Source of the DNA: Streptomyces coacervatus
GTDB taxonomy: Bacteria; Actinomycetota; Actinomycetes; Streptomycetales; Streptomycetaceae
Direction: 5' to 3'
Assembly (NCBI RefSeq): GCF_029223485.1
Contig: NZ_JARHTP010000009.1
Span: forward strand, 310,001 to 374,000
Length of the DNA stretch: 64,000 nt
Shown here in pieces: positions 42,136 through 50,706 of the stretch; the stretch's first letter is position 1, and each line of letters opens with the position of its first letter. Below the pieces are notes generated by a model that saw only the letters and a program-made list of their open reading frames with translations, was not told where the DNA came from and did not search any database. Position numbers and translations under genes: made by a program.

Positions 42136-43386
42136 GTGAGCAGCGAGAACTCTTCGGCGGACGACGTGCAGCGGGTGTGGGACGTCGTCGTGGTGGGCGC
42201 GGGACCCGCGGGGGCCTCGGCCGCCTACGCGGCGGCGGTCGCGGGACGCAGCGTCCTGCTGCTGGAGAAGGCGGAGCTGCCGCGCTACAAGACATGCGGC
42301 GGCGGGATCATCGGCCCCTCGCGCGACTCCCTGCCGCCCGGCTTCGAGCTGCCGCTGCGGGACCGGGCGCATGCGGTGACGTTCTCCCACAACGGGCGCT
42401 TCAACCGGACCCGGCGCTCCAAGCAGATGCTGTTCGGGCTGATCAACCGGGCCGAGTTCGACCAGCAGCTGGTCGAGCACGCGCAGAAGGCGGGCGCCGA
42501 GCTGCGTACCGGCGTCACCGTGCAGCGCGTCGAGCAGCACGGGTCGGCGGTGCCGGACCGGCGTACGGTCGCCGTGTTCCTGCAGGGCGGCGAGACGGTG
42601 CTCGCGCGGGCCGTGGTGGGCGCGGACGGCAGCGCCAGCCGGATAGCGGCCCACGTCGGGGTGAAGCCGGCCCAGGTGGATCTCGGCCTGGAGGCGGAGA
42701 TCCCGGTGCCTCAGACCGTCGCCGAGGACTGGCAGGGGCGGGTGCTCATCGACTGGGGGCCGATGCCCGGCAGTTACGGCTGGGTGTTCCCCAAGGGGGA
42801 CACGCTCACGGTCGGAGTGATCTCGGCGCGCGGTGAAGGCGCGGCCACCAAGCGGTACTTGGAGGGGTTCATCGGGCGGCTCGGTCTCGCCGGGTTCGAA
42901 CCGAGCATCTCCTCAGGGCACTTGACCCGCTGCCGGGCCGACGACTCGCCGCTGTCGCGCGGGCGGGTGCTGGTGTGCGGGGACGCGGCGGGGCTGCTGG
43001 AGCCGTGGACCCGCGAGGGCATCTCGTTCGCGCTGCGCTCGGGGCGGCTCGCGGGGGAGTGGGCGGTGCGGATCGCGGAGGCGCACGACGCCGTGGACAC
43101 CCGGCGTCAGGCCCTGAACTACGCGTTCGCGATCAAGGCCGGACTGGGCATCGAGATGAGCGTCGGCAGCAGTCTGCTGGCGGTCTTCGAGCGCCGGCCC
43201 GGCCTGTTCCATGCGGCGCTGACCGGGTTCCGGCCCGCGTGGAACGCGTTCCGGGACATCACGCGTGGTTCGACGTCCCTCGCCGAGATCGTGCGCGTCC
43301 ATCCCATGGCGCAGCGTGCCCTGACGGCGCTCGACCGGCGTCCGGTGGGTCCGGTGGGCGGCGAGGCCACCGAGGTCAGCTCCTGA
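42136..43386 (+). CDS. geranylgeranyl reductase family FAD-dependent oxidoreductase
   Basis: GTG 42136; 416 residues. An N-terminal dinucleotide fold DVVVVGAGPAGASAAYAAAV, the CGGG loop RYKTCGGGIIGPS of geranylgeranyl reductases, VVGADGSASRIAAHVGV, and GRVLVCGDAAGLLEPWTREG for the FAD pyrophosphate. These enzymes saturate prenyl double bonds, for example in menaquinone or lipid chains. TAGGAT at 42084-42089 is a good streptomycete -10 element. Its 3' end overlaps the convergent deazaflavin-type gene by 11 bp. Confidence 0.92.
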   Translation: MSSENSSADDVQRVWDVVVVGAGPAGASAAYAAAVAGRSVLLLEKAELPRYKTCGGGIIGPSRDSLPPGFELPLRDRAHAVTFSHNGRFNRTRRSKQMLFGLINRAEFDQQLVEHAQKAGAELRTGVTVQRVEQHGSAVPDRRTVAVFLQGGETVLARAVVGADGSASRIAAHVGVKPAQVDLGLEAEIPVPQTVAEDWQGRVLIDWGPMPGSYGWVFPKGDTLTVGVISARGEGAATKRYLEGFIGRLGLAGFEPSISSGHLTRCRADDSPLSRGRVLVCGDAAGLLEPWTREGISFALRSGRLAGEWAVRIAEAHDAVDTRRQALNYAFAIKAGLGIEMSVGSSLLAVFERRPGLFHAALTGFRPAWNAFRDITRGSTSLAEIVRVHPMAQRALTALDRRPVGPVGGEATEVSS

Positions 43387-43825
43387 CCGTGATCCGGAAG
43401 ACCGGGTGGTCGGGGGCGATGCGGCGCAGCTCGGCCGCGGGGGAGTCGGGGCCCACGCCGTTGAAGAACACCCCGACCTCGGCCTTCCAGCGCTTGAGGT
43501 AGGCGCGCAGCAGCGGTGCCTTGTCGTCGTCGGCGACCTCGGTGGCGGTGAAGACGTCCACGTTCTTGCCGAGCCGCAGCTCGCCGCCGCCCGCGGCGCG
43601 CATGTTGTGCGTCCACTGGACGTGACCGCGCGGGGCCAGCAGATACTGCTGTCCGTCCACGGTCAGCAGATTGACCGGGGTGGTCCGCCACTCGCCGCTC
43701 TTGCGGCCGCGGACCGCCAGGACCCGCGAACCCCAGACGCTGATGCCGCGCCGGGTCATCCACGCCACCGCGCGGTTGAAGACGTTGACGGTGAACCAGC
43801 CGGGCTTCTGGACGTGTGTGGACAT
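43376..43825 (-). CDS. deazaflavin (F420)-dependent nitroreductase family protein
   Basis: ATG 43825 after GGAGG; 149 residues of the Ddn-type split barrel: PGWFTVNVFNRAVAWMTRRG, VLAVRGRKSGEWRTTPVNLL (cofactor phosphate region), YLLAPRGHVQWTHNMRAAGG and the DDDKAPLLRAYLKRWKAEVG helix. Such proteins use reduced F420 to reduce quinones and other acceptors. It is divergent from a TetR gene with several repeats of one operator motif between, so it is probably the TetR target. Confidence 0.92.
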   Translation of the reverse strand: MSTHVQKPGWFTVNVFNRAVAWMTRRGISVWGSRVLAVRGRKSGEWRTTPVNLLTVDGQQYLLAPRGHVQWTHNMRAAGGGELRLGKNVDVFTATEVADDDKAPLLRAYLKRWKAEVGVFFNGVGPDSPAAELRRIAPDHPVFRITVRS

Positions 43826-43848
43826 GGGGACCTCCGTCGGTGAGTGAA

Positions 43849-43973
43849 AGAGCGCCGCTCGCTTTTGTGAGCACTGCTCTCGCTTGATGAAGAGTCTGCA
43901 CGAGATCGGTGCTCCATGGCAAGAGCGCTGCTCTCTTTTTAGTTCGCTGCTCTTCTTTGTGTGCACTGCTCTC
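43849..43973. promoter_or_regulatory. cluster of TetR operator repeats (AGAGC-N3-GCTCT)
   Basis: A perfect AGAGCGCTGCTCT lies at 43922-43934. Close variants are AGAGCGCCGCTCG (43849-43861), TGAGCACTGCTCT (43868-43880), AGTTCGCTGCTCT (43941-43953) and TGCACTGCTCT (43962-43972). All are in the region between the divergent oxidoreductase and TetR genes, so both promoters can be covered. Confidence 0.75.
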
Positions 43974-43995
43974 GATCCATGGGAGACTGCTCCCC

Positions 43996-44682
43996 ATGAC
44001 CACCGCACACGGCGCCCGCGCACGAGCCAGGACCGAGGTCACGTCAGCCATCAAGGAAGAGGCGCGCAGACAGCTCGCCGCCGAAGGCGCCGCCAAGCTC
44101 TCGCTGCGCGCCGTGGCACGGGAACTCGGCATGGTCTCCTCCGCCCTCTACCGCTACTTCCCGAGCCGCGACGACCTGCTGACCGCTCTCATCATCGACG
44201 CCTACGACTCCGTGGGCGAGGCCGCGGAGTCGGCGCACGCCGCCGCGGCCGACACCCCTCCCGTGCAGCGCTGGACCACCGTGTGCGAGGCCGTACGAGA
44301 CTGGGCCCTCGCGCACCCCCACGAGTACGCGCTGATCTACGGATCGCCGGTCCCCGGCTACACGGCCCCCGATACGACGGTCCCGGCCGCCTCCCGCGTC
44401 GGCCTCGTGCTGATCGCCATCGTCCGCGACGCCCGGCAGGGCCCCGGCATGACCCTGCCCCTGCTCCCCGCCGAACTGCGCCCCGAGGCCGAGCGCATGG
44501 CGGCCGCCTTCCCCTCCGACCTCCCGCCCGCCGTCGTACCGGCTCTCGTCGCGGCCTGGGCCCAGCTGTTCGGGCTGATCGGGTTCGAGCTGTTCGGCCA
44601 GTTCCACCGGGTCGTGGAGGACCGGGAGGCGTTCTTCCGGCATGCGGCGGGGCAGCTCGCGCGCGGGGTCGGGCTGGCGTAA
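43996..44682 (+). CDS. TetR/AcrR family regulator (WHG-type C-terminus)
   Basis: ATG 43996; 228 residues. N-terminal helix-turn-helix: AIKEEARRQLAAEGAAKLSL and RAVARELGMVSSALYRYFPS. The C-terminal part (QRWTTVCEAVRDWALAHPHE, YALIYGSPVPGY, AWAQLFGLIGFELFGQFHRV) is that of the WHG subgroup. It likely represses its own gene and the deazaflavin-type reductase through the operator cluster. The inducer is unknown. Confidence 0.93.
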   Translation: MTTAHGARARARTEVTSAIKEEARRQLAAEGAAKLSLRAVARELGMVSSALYRYFPSRDDLLTALIIDAYDSVGEAAESAHAAAADTPPVQRWTTVCEAVRDWALAHPHEYALIYGSPVPGYTAPDTTVPAASRVGLVLIAIVRDARQGPGMTLPLLPAELRPEAERMAAAFPSDLPPAVVPALVAAWAQLFGLIGFELFGQFHRVVEDREAFFRHAAGQLARGVGLA

Positions 44683-44706
44683 AGGCCTGTCCCCGGGTCG
44701 GGCTCG

Positions 44707-44725
44707 TAGGAGCCTGCGAACAAAG
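44707..44725. repeat. solo end of the MITE-like element
   Basis: TAGGAGCCTGCGAACAAAG matches the left end of the 34669 element, including the TA before it, at 17 of 19 positions. No partner end is nearby, so this is a relic. The surrounding 44683-44825 has no gene. Confidence 0.55.
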
Positions 44726-44825
44726 CCTCCAAGCCCCGGTCAGGCCGCCTACTTCCCGGGGAGTACGTCTGATCACCACGCCCGGCGGACGCCCTGCGCG
44801 CCCGGTGACGTCTAGCGTGGCGGGC

Positions 44826-46061
44826 ATGGACGAGCAGCGGGTGCACGGGGACGGGCCGCCCCAGTGGTGGCGGCACGGGCCGCCGTGGATGAGCCGCTGG
44901 GGCGACGAGCACCGGGGGGCCCGGTGGCCGTGGCGTTCCACCGTGCTGATCACCGTCTTCGTGCTCGTCGGCTCCCACTATGCGGCGCACCAGCAGGAGG
45001 GCCGGCGGGCCGACCTCGACGTCTTCGCGCGCGTGCTGCTGCTGGTGGGCTCGGGACTGCTGCTGTGGCGGCGGCGTCATCCGGTGTTCGTGGTGTTCGG
45101 CACGGCGGCGGCCGCGATGGTCTATCTGGGTGCCGGGTACGCGTACGGGCCGGTCTTCTTCGCCGTCGCGGTGGCCTGCTTCAGTGCGATCGTCGCGGGA
45201 CACCGGCGGGCCGTCTGGGGTGCGGTGGCGATGCTGTGGGCCGGGCACATGCTGGTGGCCCACTGGCTCTACCGCTGGCTGCCGCCGTCCAACGACTCGG
45301 CTGCCTCCTGGGCGCAGGAGGCCGTGATCGCCGCGTGGGTGGCGGCCATCGTCGCGCTGGCCGAACTGGCCCGGACCCGGCGCGAGCAGTGGACCCGGGA
45401 ACGGGCCGAACGGGCCGAGGCGGCGCGGCGGCGGGCGGACGAGGAGCGGCTGCGCATCGCCCGCGAACTGCATGACGTCCTCGCCCACAGCATCTCTGTG
45501 ATCAACGTCCAGGCGGGCGTCGGCCTCGCCCTCCTCGACACCGACCCCGAACAGGCACGCACCGCGCTCACCACCATCAAGGCCGCCAGCAAGGAGGCGC
45601 TCGGCGAGGTCCGCCAGGTCCTCGACACGCTCCGCACACCGGGAGACGCGCCGCGCGCTCCGGCGCCCGGCCTCGACCGGCTGCCCGAGCTGGTGGAACA
45701 GGCGGCGAGCGCAGGCCTCATGGTGGACGTCGAAGGGGAGCTTCCCCGCCTCGCACCCGGCACCGACCTCGCCGCCTTCCGCATCGTCCAGGAGGCCCTC
45801 ACCAACGTCGTACGACACTCCGGCTCGCGCCACGCGCGCGTGCACGTCGACCACGACGACCGCACGCTACGGCTGCGGATCGACGACGACGGGCCCGCGA
45901 CCGGCGCGGATGCGGGCGGCCGCGGCAACGGTCTGGCCGGAATGCGGGAGCGGGCCGCGGCGCTGGGTGGCACGATCGAGGCCGGCCCGCGCGAGGACGG
46001 CGGCTTCCGGGTGCTGGCCGTACTGCCGTTGACGGTCAAGGCGAAGGAGGACGACCGGTGA
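44826..46061 (+). CDS. two-component sensor histidine kinase (NarL-system type)
   Basis: ATG 44826; 411 residues. The N-terminal half has about four to five membrane spans (STVLITVFVLVGSHYAA, VLLLVGSGLLLW, VFVVFGTAAAAMVYLGAGYA, FFAVAVACFSAIVAG, AVIAAWVAAIVALAEL) with little outside the membrane. A cytoplasmic helix leads to the HisKA_3 box RIARELHDVLAHSISVINVQ with the phosphorylated His, and the ATPase domain ends IDDDGPATGADAGGRGNGLA GMRER. It is coupled to its regulator by a GTGA overlap. The stimulus is unknown, possibly envelope stress. Confidence 0.94.
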   Translation: MDEQRVHGDGPPQWWRHGPPWMSRWGDEHRGARWPWRSTVLITVFVLVGSHYAAHQQEGRRADLDVFARVLLLVGSGLLLWRRRHPVFVVFGTAAAAMVYLGAGYAYGPVFFAVAVACFSAIVAGHRRAVWGAVAMLWAGHMLVAHWLYRWLPPSNDSAASWAQEAVIAAWVAAIVALAELARTRREQWTRERAERAEAARRRADEERLRIARELHDVLAHSISVINVQAGVGLALLDTDPEQARTALTTIKAASKEALGEVRQVLDTLRTPGDAPRAPAPGLDRLPELVEQAASAGLMVDVEGELPRLAPGTDLAAFRIVQEALTNVVRHSGSRHARVHVDHDDRTLRLRIDDDGPATGADAGGRGNGLAGMRERAAALGGTIEAGPREDGGFRVLAVLPLTVKAKEDDR

Positions 46062-46723
46062 TCCGTGTACTGCTCGCCGACGACCAGTCACTGGTGCGGG
46101 CCGGATTCAAGGCGCTGCTCGACGCACAGCCGGACATCGAGGTGGCCGGGGAGGCCGCCGACGGTGCGGAGGCGCTGCGCAAGGTGCGCGAACTGCGCCC
46201 GGACGTCGTCCTGATGGACATCCGCATGCCGACGCTGGACGGCCTGGCGGCGACTCGCCGGATCACCGACGAGGAGGCCCTGCAGGGCGTCAAGGTGGTC
46301 ATGCTCACCACCTTCGAGCTCGACGAGTACGTCTTCGAGGCGATCCGCTCCGGGGCCTCCGGCTTCCTGGTCAAGGACACCGAACCGGAAGAACTCCTGC
46401 GCGCCGTAAGGGCGGTGGTCGAGGGCGACGCACTGCTCTCACCCGGGGTGACCCGCCGACTGATCGCCGAGTTCGCGGCCCGCTCCAAGGAACCCGCGGG
46501 CGCCGACGCCCTCGCCGAACTCACCGAGCGGGAACGGGAGGTGATGGCCCTGGTCGGCATCGGCCTGTCCAACGAGGAGATCGCCCGCCGCCTGGTCGTC
46601 AGCCCCCTCACCGCGAAGACCCACGTCAGCCGCACCATGATCAAGCTGGGCGCCCGGGACAGGGCCCAACTGGTCGTCCTCGCCTATGAGTCGGGGTTGG
46701 TGCGGCCGGGCTGGCTGGGCTGA
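46058..46723 (+). CDS. LuxR/NarL family response regulator
   Basis: GTG 46058 overlaps the kinase stop; 221 residues. The receiver has IRVLLADDQSLVRAGF, the phosphorylated Asp in DVVLMDIRMPTLDG, TTFELDEYV and FLVKDTEPEEL with the conserved Lys. The LuxR helix-turn-helix is LTEREREVMALVGIGLSNEE then IARRLVVSPLTAKTHVSRTM. It answers to the adjacent histidine kinase. The last 40 bp overlap the convergent DUF6332 gene. Confidence 0.95.
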   Translation: MIRVLLADDQSLVRAGFKALLDAQPDIEVAGEAADGAEALRKVRELRPDVVLMDIRMPTLDGLAATRRITDEEALQGVKVVMLTTFELDEYVFEAIRSGASGFLVKDTEPEELLRAVRAVVEGDALLSPGVTRRLIAEFAARSKEPAGADALAELTEREREVMALVGIGLSNEEIARRLVVSPLTAKTHVSRTMIKLGARDRAQLVVLAYESGLVRPGWLG

Positions 46724-46968
46724 TCCGGTCGGCGGAAACGCATCAGCACGCTGACGACCCGGGCGAAGAACACCACCGCTGCCACCGTGGCCCCCGAGCC
46801 CAGCAGCACACTTCGTACGGCGGCGGACACATCGAAGACGAACGCCGGGCCCGCCACCGTCCCGAAGACCACCGCCGCCGCGAACGCCGCGCTGCACAGT
46901 GCGTATCCGATCTCGACGGTGATCGCGTCGCGCTCGGCCTGGTTGCGCCGTCCCCCGTATTCCGTCAT
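46684..46968 (-). CDS. DUF6332 family small membrane protein
   Basis: ATG 46968; 94 residues. The family start RRNQAERDAITVEIGYALCS is recognised, followed by two membrane spans (AAFAAAVVFGTVAGPAFVF and LLGSGATVAAVVFFARVVSV) and a short basic tail. Function unknown. It overlaps the 3' end of the response regulator gene by 40 bp. Confidence 0.75.
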   Translation of the reverse strand: MTEYGGRRNQAERDAITVEIGYALCSAAFAAAVVFGTVAGPAFVFDVSAAVRSVLLGSGATVAAVVFFARVVSVLMRFRRPDQPSQPGRTNPDS

Positions 46969-46986
46969 ACGGGGATTTTCGCTGCT

Positions 46987-47024
46987 GTGCGCCCGGCGGG
47001 GCAAGCAGGCCCCGCCGGGCGCAC
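46987..47024 (-). terminator. hairpin terminator behind the MFS gene
   Basis: A perfect 16-bp stem (46987-47002 with 47009-47024, loop AAGCAG) lies 24 bp beyond the MFS stop and in front of the DUF6332 start. Confidence 0.85.
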
Positions 47025-47047
47025 GCAAGGGAGGTGCCCCCTGGGCC

Positions 47048-48533
47048 CTAGTCGCGCACGGACACGCGCTCCGCCTCCAGGGAGGTGGACTTGGCGACCA
47101 CGACGGACTGCTGCGCACGGGGCGTACGCAGACCCGTGAGCGTGATCAGCAACCCGGCGAGGGCGATGCCCGTCACCACCACCAGTCCGGGCCGGTAGCT
47201 GTCCAGTACGGCCTGCGGGGTGGCGTGTTCCGGGGCCCCGGCGGTCACCACCGCCGTCACGACGGCCAGGAAGATCGCGCCGCCCACCTGCACCGAGGTG
47301 TTGAGCAGCCCGGAGACCATGCCCTGCTCGTGGTCCTCGACCCCGTTGGTGGCCTGGATGTTGAGCGAGGGGAAGACCAGCGCGCAGGCCGCGCCGATCA
47401 GCAGCATGGAGGGCAGGATGACGGCGGCGTACACGGGGTCGAGGTTCACGCGCAGGAACAGCGCGTACCCGACGACCATCAGCGCGAAGCCCGCCGCGAT
47501 CAGCCGCTGGGTGCCGAACCGGTCGACGATCGAACCGACCTTCGTCGAGGACACCGCCACCAGCGCGCCGGCCGGCAGGAAGGCGAGCGCCGTGTGCAGC
47601 GCGGACCAGCCGAGCAGCGACTGCATGTACAGGGTCACCAGGAACTGGAAGCCGACGTAGGAGCCGAAGAAGGCCATCGCGCCGAGCTGGGCGCGGATCT
47701 GGCTGCCGGAGCGCAGCACGCCGAGCCGGATCAGCGGACCGGGCGAGCGCCGTTCGACGAGGACGAACACGGTGAGCAATGCGGCGACGCCCAGGAAGGA
47801 CAGCAGAGTTCGGGCCGACGCCCAGCCGACCTGTGGCGCCTGTACGACGGTGAAGACGAGCAGCAGCATGGAGGCGGTGCCGATGACGGCGCCGGGGATG
47901 TCGTAGCCGTTGTGGTCGTTCTCGCGCTCGCTGCGCGGCAGCAGCTTGAGGCCCGCCACCAGGGCGATCAGGGCGATGGGCGCGGGCAGCAGCATGGTCA
48001 GGCGCCAACTGGCCTCGGTGAGCAGGCCGGAGAGCACCAGACCCATCGAGAAGCCGGTGGCCGCGCAGGTCGTGTAGATGGACAGGGCCCGGTTGCGCAG
48101 CGGGCCCTCGGCGAAGGTCGTGGTGATGATGGACAGGCCGGCGGGCGCGGTGAAGGCCGCGCTCAAGCCCTTGATGAAGCGGCTGGCGATCAGCAGCGGG
48201 CCCGAGTCGACGAGACCGCCGAGCAGGGAGGCGAGCGCGAACACGCCCAGGGCGACCAGGAAGACCTGGCGCCTGCCCAGCAGGTCGGCGGTGCGCCCGC
48301 CGAGCAGCAGCAGTCCGCCGTAGCCCAGGATGTAGCCGCTGACGATCCATTGCAGTGCCGACGTGGACAGATCGAGGTCGGAGCCGATGGACGGCAGCGC
48401 GACGCCGACCATCGACACATCGAGCGCGTCCAGGAACATCGCGGCGCACAGCACCAGCAGGGTGCCCCACAGCCGGGGAGTCCAGCGAACCGCCGAGGAC
48501 GGGGCCGCGGGGGTGGTGAGCGGAGAGGTCATG
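47048..48533 (-). CDS. MFS drug exporter, DHA2 type (14 spans)
   Basis: About 494 residues from ATG 48533; an upstream GTG at 48545 is also possible, and neither has a clear ribosome site. The first span is followed by the motif LDALDVSMVGVALPSI, and motif A appears as GGRTADLLGRRQVF. Later LPAGALVAVSSTKVGSIVDR and FPSLNIQATNGVEDHEQGMV (motif C-like region) are typical of EmrB/QacA drug-proton antiporters. The divergent MarR gene 86 bp away probably controls it. Confidence 0.92.
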
Positions 48534-48547
48534 TCCACAGACACTAC

Positions 48548-48574
48548 ATGCGCATGCATGAGATGCAAGTGCAT
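48548..48574. promoter_or_regulatory. MarR/MFS shared operator region
   Basis: The 85-bp gap is AT-rich for this genome and holds ATGCGCAT (48548-48555) and ATGCAAGTGCAT (48563-48574), plus a further GATGCA at 48583-48588. Repeated ATGCA halves in alternating direction suggest the MarR binding sites. Confidence 0.5.
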
Positions 48575-48618
48575 TTAATTCCGATGCAATAATTCTTCTT
48601 CTCTGCTACGGTGCGCGG

Positions 48619-49011
48619 ATGGTGGCGAAGAAGGCCGAACAGGCGCTCGTGGACCAGTGGCGGGACATCCTCGCGCTGCATGCCCGCACCCAGTGCGAAC
48701 TCGATCGCGCGCTGCATCAACACGGCCTGTGCGCCAGCGACTTCGAGGTGCTGGACGTGCTGTCCGGCGACGCGTGCGCCTACCGGGTGCAGGAGATCTC
48801 CGAGCGGGTCCATCTCAGCCAGAGCGCGCTGTCGCGGCTGATCGCCCGGCTGGAGAAGGACGGTCTCGTCGAGCGCGCCATGTGCACGGAGGACCGGCGG
48901 GGCGTCCGCGTGGCGCTCACCCGGAAGGGGCGCACGCTGCACGGCGAGGTGCTGCCCGTGCAGCGTGCGGTGCTGACGCGGATGCTGACGGGCGACCTCA
49001 GCTCCAGGTGA
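48619..49011 (+). CDS. MarR family transcriptional regulator
   Basis: ATG 48619; 130 residues. Winged helix: LCASDFEVLDVLSG, RVQEISERVHLSQSALSRLI ARLEKDGLVER, and the wing CTEDRRGVRVALTRKGRTL. Regulators of this sort commonly repress a divergent efflux gene and release on binding phenolic or other drugs, which fits the MFS neighbour. The 3' end overlaps the convergent mycothiol-type gene by 14 bp. Confidence 0.94.
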   Translation: MVAKKAEQALVDQWRDILALHARTQCELDRALHQHGLCASDFEVLDVLSGDACAYRVQEISERVHLSQSALSRLIARLEKDGLVERAMCTEDRRGVRVALTRKGRTLHGEVLPVQRAVLTRMLTGDLSSR

Positions 49012-49738
49012 CGGCCGACCTCTCGCGCCACAGCACGGCGACGGCGGCGTCCCCGGTCACGTTCGGGAACGGCAGCCGGTTCCACAGCGCCAGGTACAAC
49101 TGCGCGGCGGGCCCGGCCACTTCGCAGTCGGCGTCTCCTGCCGCGTCCCGCACGGCCACCGGCGCCTCCTGAGACAGTCGTACGGTCCACACCGCGCCGT
49201 CCGCGTCCGTCGCCCGCACCCGCAGCACTCGGGGCTCGCCGCTGCGGACCCTGCTCTTGGGGCGGGCGTGGAAGCCGAGCAGCAGCTCGTCGATGCCGTC
49301 CGCCGCGAAGCCGGGGGCGATCCCGGTCCGCGCCCCGCCCCTCGCCGACTCCGCGTCGATCCGGTGCACGGTGGTCTCGTGCGCCTGTCGCCGGGCCCAG
49401 AACGCGAGGGGTGACGGCGCCGGCAGGAAGTGCCAGCACTGCACGTCGGGCGCGGCGGAGGCGAGGGTGTCGACGAGATGCCGGTGGCCCTCGCGGAACC
49501 AGGCCAGCAGTGGGCTGCCGTCGAGGTCGGGCTGCCCACCGTCGGGGTGGTAGGAGGTGTGTCCCTCGGCGACGAAGGCGGCCGCCCAGCGGTGCACCAT
49601 GCCGGTGTGCCGCAGTAGGTCCCTCACCTGCCAGTCCGGACAGGTCGGCACCTTGGCATCGGTCCCGGCCTCCTCGGCGGCCGCGGCCAGCAACCGGCCC
49701 TCCCGGTCCAGGATCTCGACGAACTCGGCTGTCTCCAT
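48998..49738 (-). CDS. maleylpyruvate isomerase family (mycothiol-dependent) protein
   Basis: ATG 49738; 246 residues. The DinB-like four-helix part has VPTCPDWQVRDLLRHTGMVH and RRQAHETTVHRIDAESARGG with the metal-binding His positions of the mycothiol-dependent isomerases, followed by the SCP2-like C-terminal domain (VLRVRATDADGAVWTVRLSQ, GDADCEVAGPAAQLYLALWN). The reaction is probably a mycothiol-assisted isomerisation or transfer. Substrate unknown. Confidence 0.9.
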   Translation of the reverse strand: METAEFVEILDREGRLLAAAAEEAGTDAKVPTCPDWQVRDLLRHTGMVHRWAAAFVAEGHTSYHPDGGQPDLDGSPLLAWFREGHRHLVDTLASAAPDVQCWHFLPAPSPLAFWARRQAHETTVHRIDAESARGGARTGIAPGFAADGIDELLLGFHARPKSRVRSGEPRVLRVRATDADGAVWTVRLSQEAPVAVRDAAGDADCEVAGPAAQLYLALWNRLPFPNVTGDAAVAVLWRERSAVTWS

Positions 49739-49863
49739 GGGGCGAGTGTGCCTGATGGAGTGCGGTCGAAGGGAAGAGTGCGGCGCTGTGACCGCTCTGG
49801 GCCAACGGCCGGTGAGGGATCCCACAAACGAGCCGCCCGCTGGCGCAAGGGTGGCGGGAGGGT

Positions 49864-49897
49864 TATGGTCGCTAGGTAGAACGACCGGTCTTCCTAC
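49864..49897 (+). promoter_or_regulatory. promoter -10 with overlapping TetR-type operator
   Basis: TATGGT (49864-49869) is a good -10. Immediately after it lies a 22-bp imperfect palindrome (49876-49897) centred on GACCGGTC, nine of eleven pairs matching. That form is known for TetR regulators of the streptomycete multidrug type. It faces rightward into the 3' end of the TetR gene at 50011, where no convincing target gene follows. The -35 is weak. The 272 bp from 49739 to 50010 contain nothing else recognised. Confidence 0.55.
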
Positions 49898-50010
49898 TGC
49901 TTGGCGGGCGGCCTCTCGGCGTTCCCTCTGCAAGTCGAACAGAGAAGAAAAAGCTCCATGAAACCCTCCATGAAACCAATGTCTTCCAGAGCCGGGGCGC
50001 CCCGGCGCGA

Positions 50011-50619
50011 TCAGCCTCCCGACCGGATCAGCCGTACCGCGTCCAGCAGGGTCTTGTGAGCGGCCGACAAGTCGTCCAGGTAGCCGGCGGCCATCGCGCC
50101 GTCGTACAGCATCAGCAGTGCACCGGCGGCCGACTCCGCGTCGGCGTGGCCGAGCCGGGCCAACTGCTCCTGGAAGAGGGTGCGGATCCAGTTCCGGTGG
50201 GACGTCACCAGGCCGCGCACCGGATGGTCGGCGTCCGGGTACTCGGCGGCCGCGTTCATGAACGGCGATCCGCGAAAGCCGCGCTCGCGGGCATGCTCGG
50301 CGATCGCCTCGAAGATCAGGTCGATGGCCTCCGCGGGAGGGTGCGCGGCGGCCAGCGGTTCGGCCACCCCCTTGTAGTAGGCGTCCTTGGTCTGCAGATA
50401 GGCCACGACCAGGTCGTCCTTGGAGGCGAAGTGGCGGTAGAAGGTCGCCTTCGTCACCCCGGCCTCGGCGATCAGCCGCTCCACGCCGATCGCGCGTACG
50501 CCCTCGTAATAGAAGAGCCGTGAAGCGGCCCGCACCAGGCGCTCGCGAGGTGGCAGGTCTCCCTCGCTCCTGCTCCCGTGACGTGCTGCGTCGGTGCTCT
50601 TCTGCCCAGTGATGCTCAC
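50011..50619 (-). CDS. TetR/AcrR family regulator
   Basis: GTG 50619; 202 residues. RLVRAASRLFYYEGVRAIGV and the helix-turn-helix IAEAGVTKATFYRHFASKDD are textbook. The C-terminal part (FIFEAIAEHARERGFRGSPF-like and FMNAAAEYPDADHPVRGLV) resembles the subgroup that often regulates reductases or efflux pumps. It is divergent from the SDR gene at 50707, but no palindrome was found there; the best operator lies 114 bp beyond its own stop. Confidence 0.92.
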   Translation of the reverse strand: MSITGQKSTDAARHGSRSEGDLPPRERLVRAASRLFYYEGVRAIGVERLIAEAGVTKATFYRHFASKDDLVVAYLQTKDAYYKGVAEPLAAAHPPAEAIDLIFEAIAEHARERGFRGSPFMNAAAEYPDADHPVRGLVTSHRNWIRTLFQEQLARLGHADAESAAGALLMLYDGAMAAGYLDDLSAAHKTLLDAVRLIRSGG

Positions 50620-50706
50620 TTCCCCATTGTGCCCTCGGCCCGGCGTTGAGCGGCCTCCACCCTTCTACGGCCCGCGCATGCGGCCGTGTATCGAAAGGCT
50701 TGAACC

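Noticed and set aside
44683..44706. AGGCCTGTCCCCGGG as a second MITE end beside the solo end
   Set aside because: It matches the repeat ends only over a few bases and lacks the flanking TA, so it was not paired with the relic at 44707.
46787..48592. 601-residue plus-strand frame opposite the MFS exporter
   Set aside because: Shadow of the DHA2 transporter on the other strand; composition is Gln/Gly/Arg-rich without domains.
49958..50059. 34-codon frame beginning MKPSMKPMSS behind the detached TetR operator
   Set aside because: It runs antisense into the TetR gene, has unremarkable composition and no homology I recognise; it may be only the start of a lost gene.
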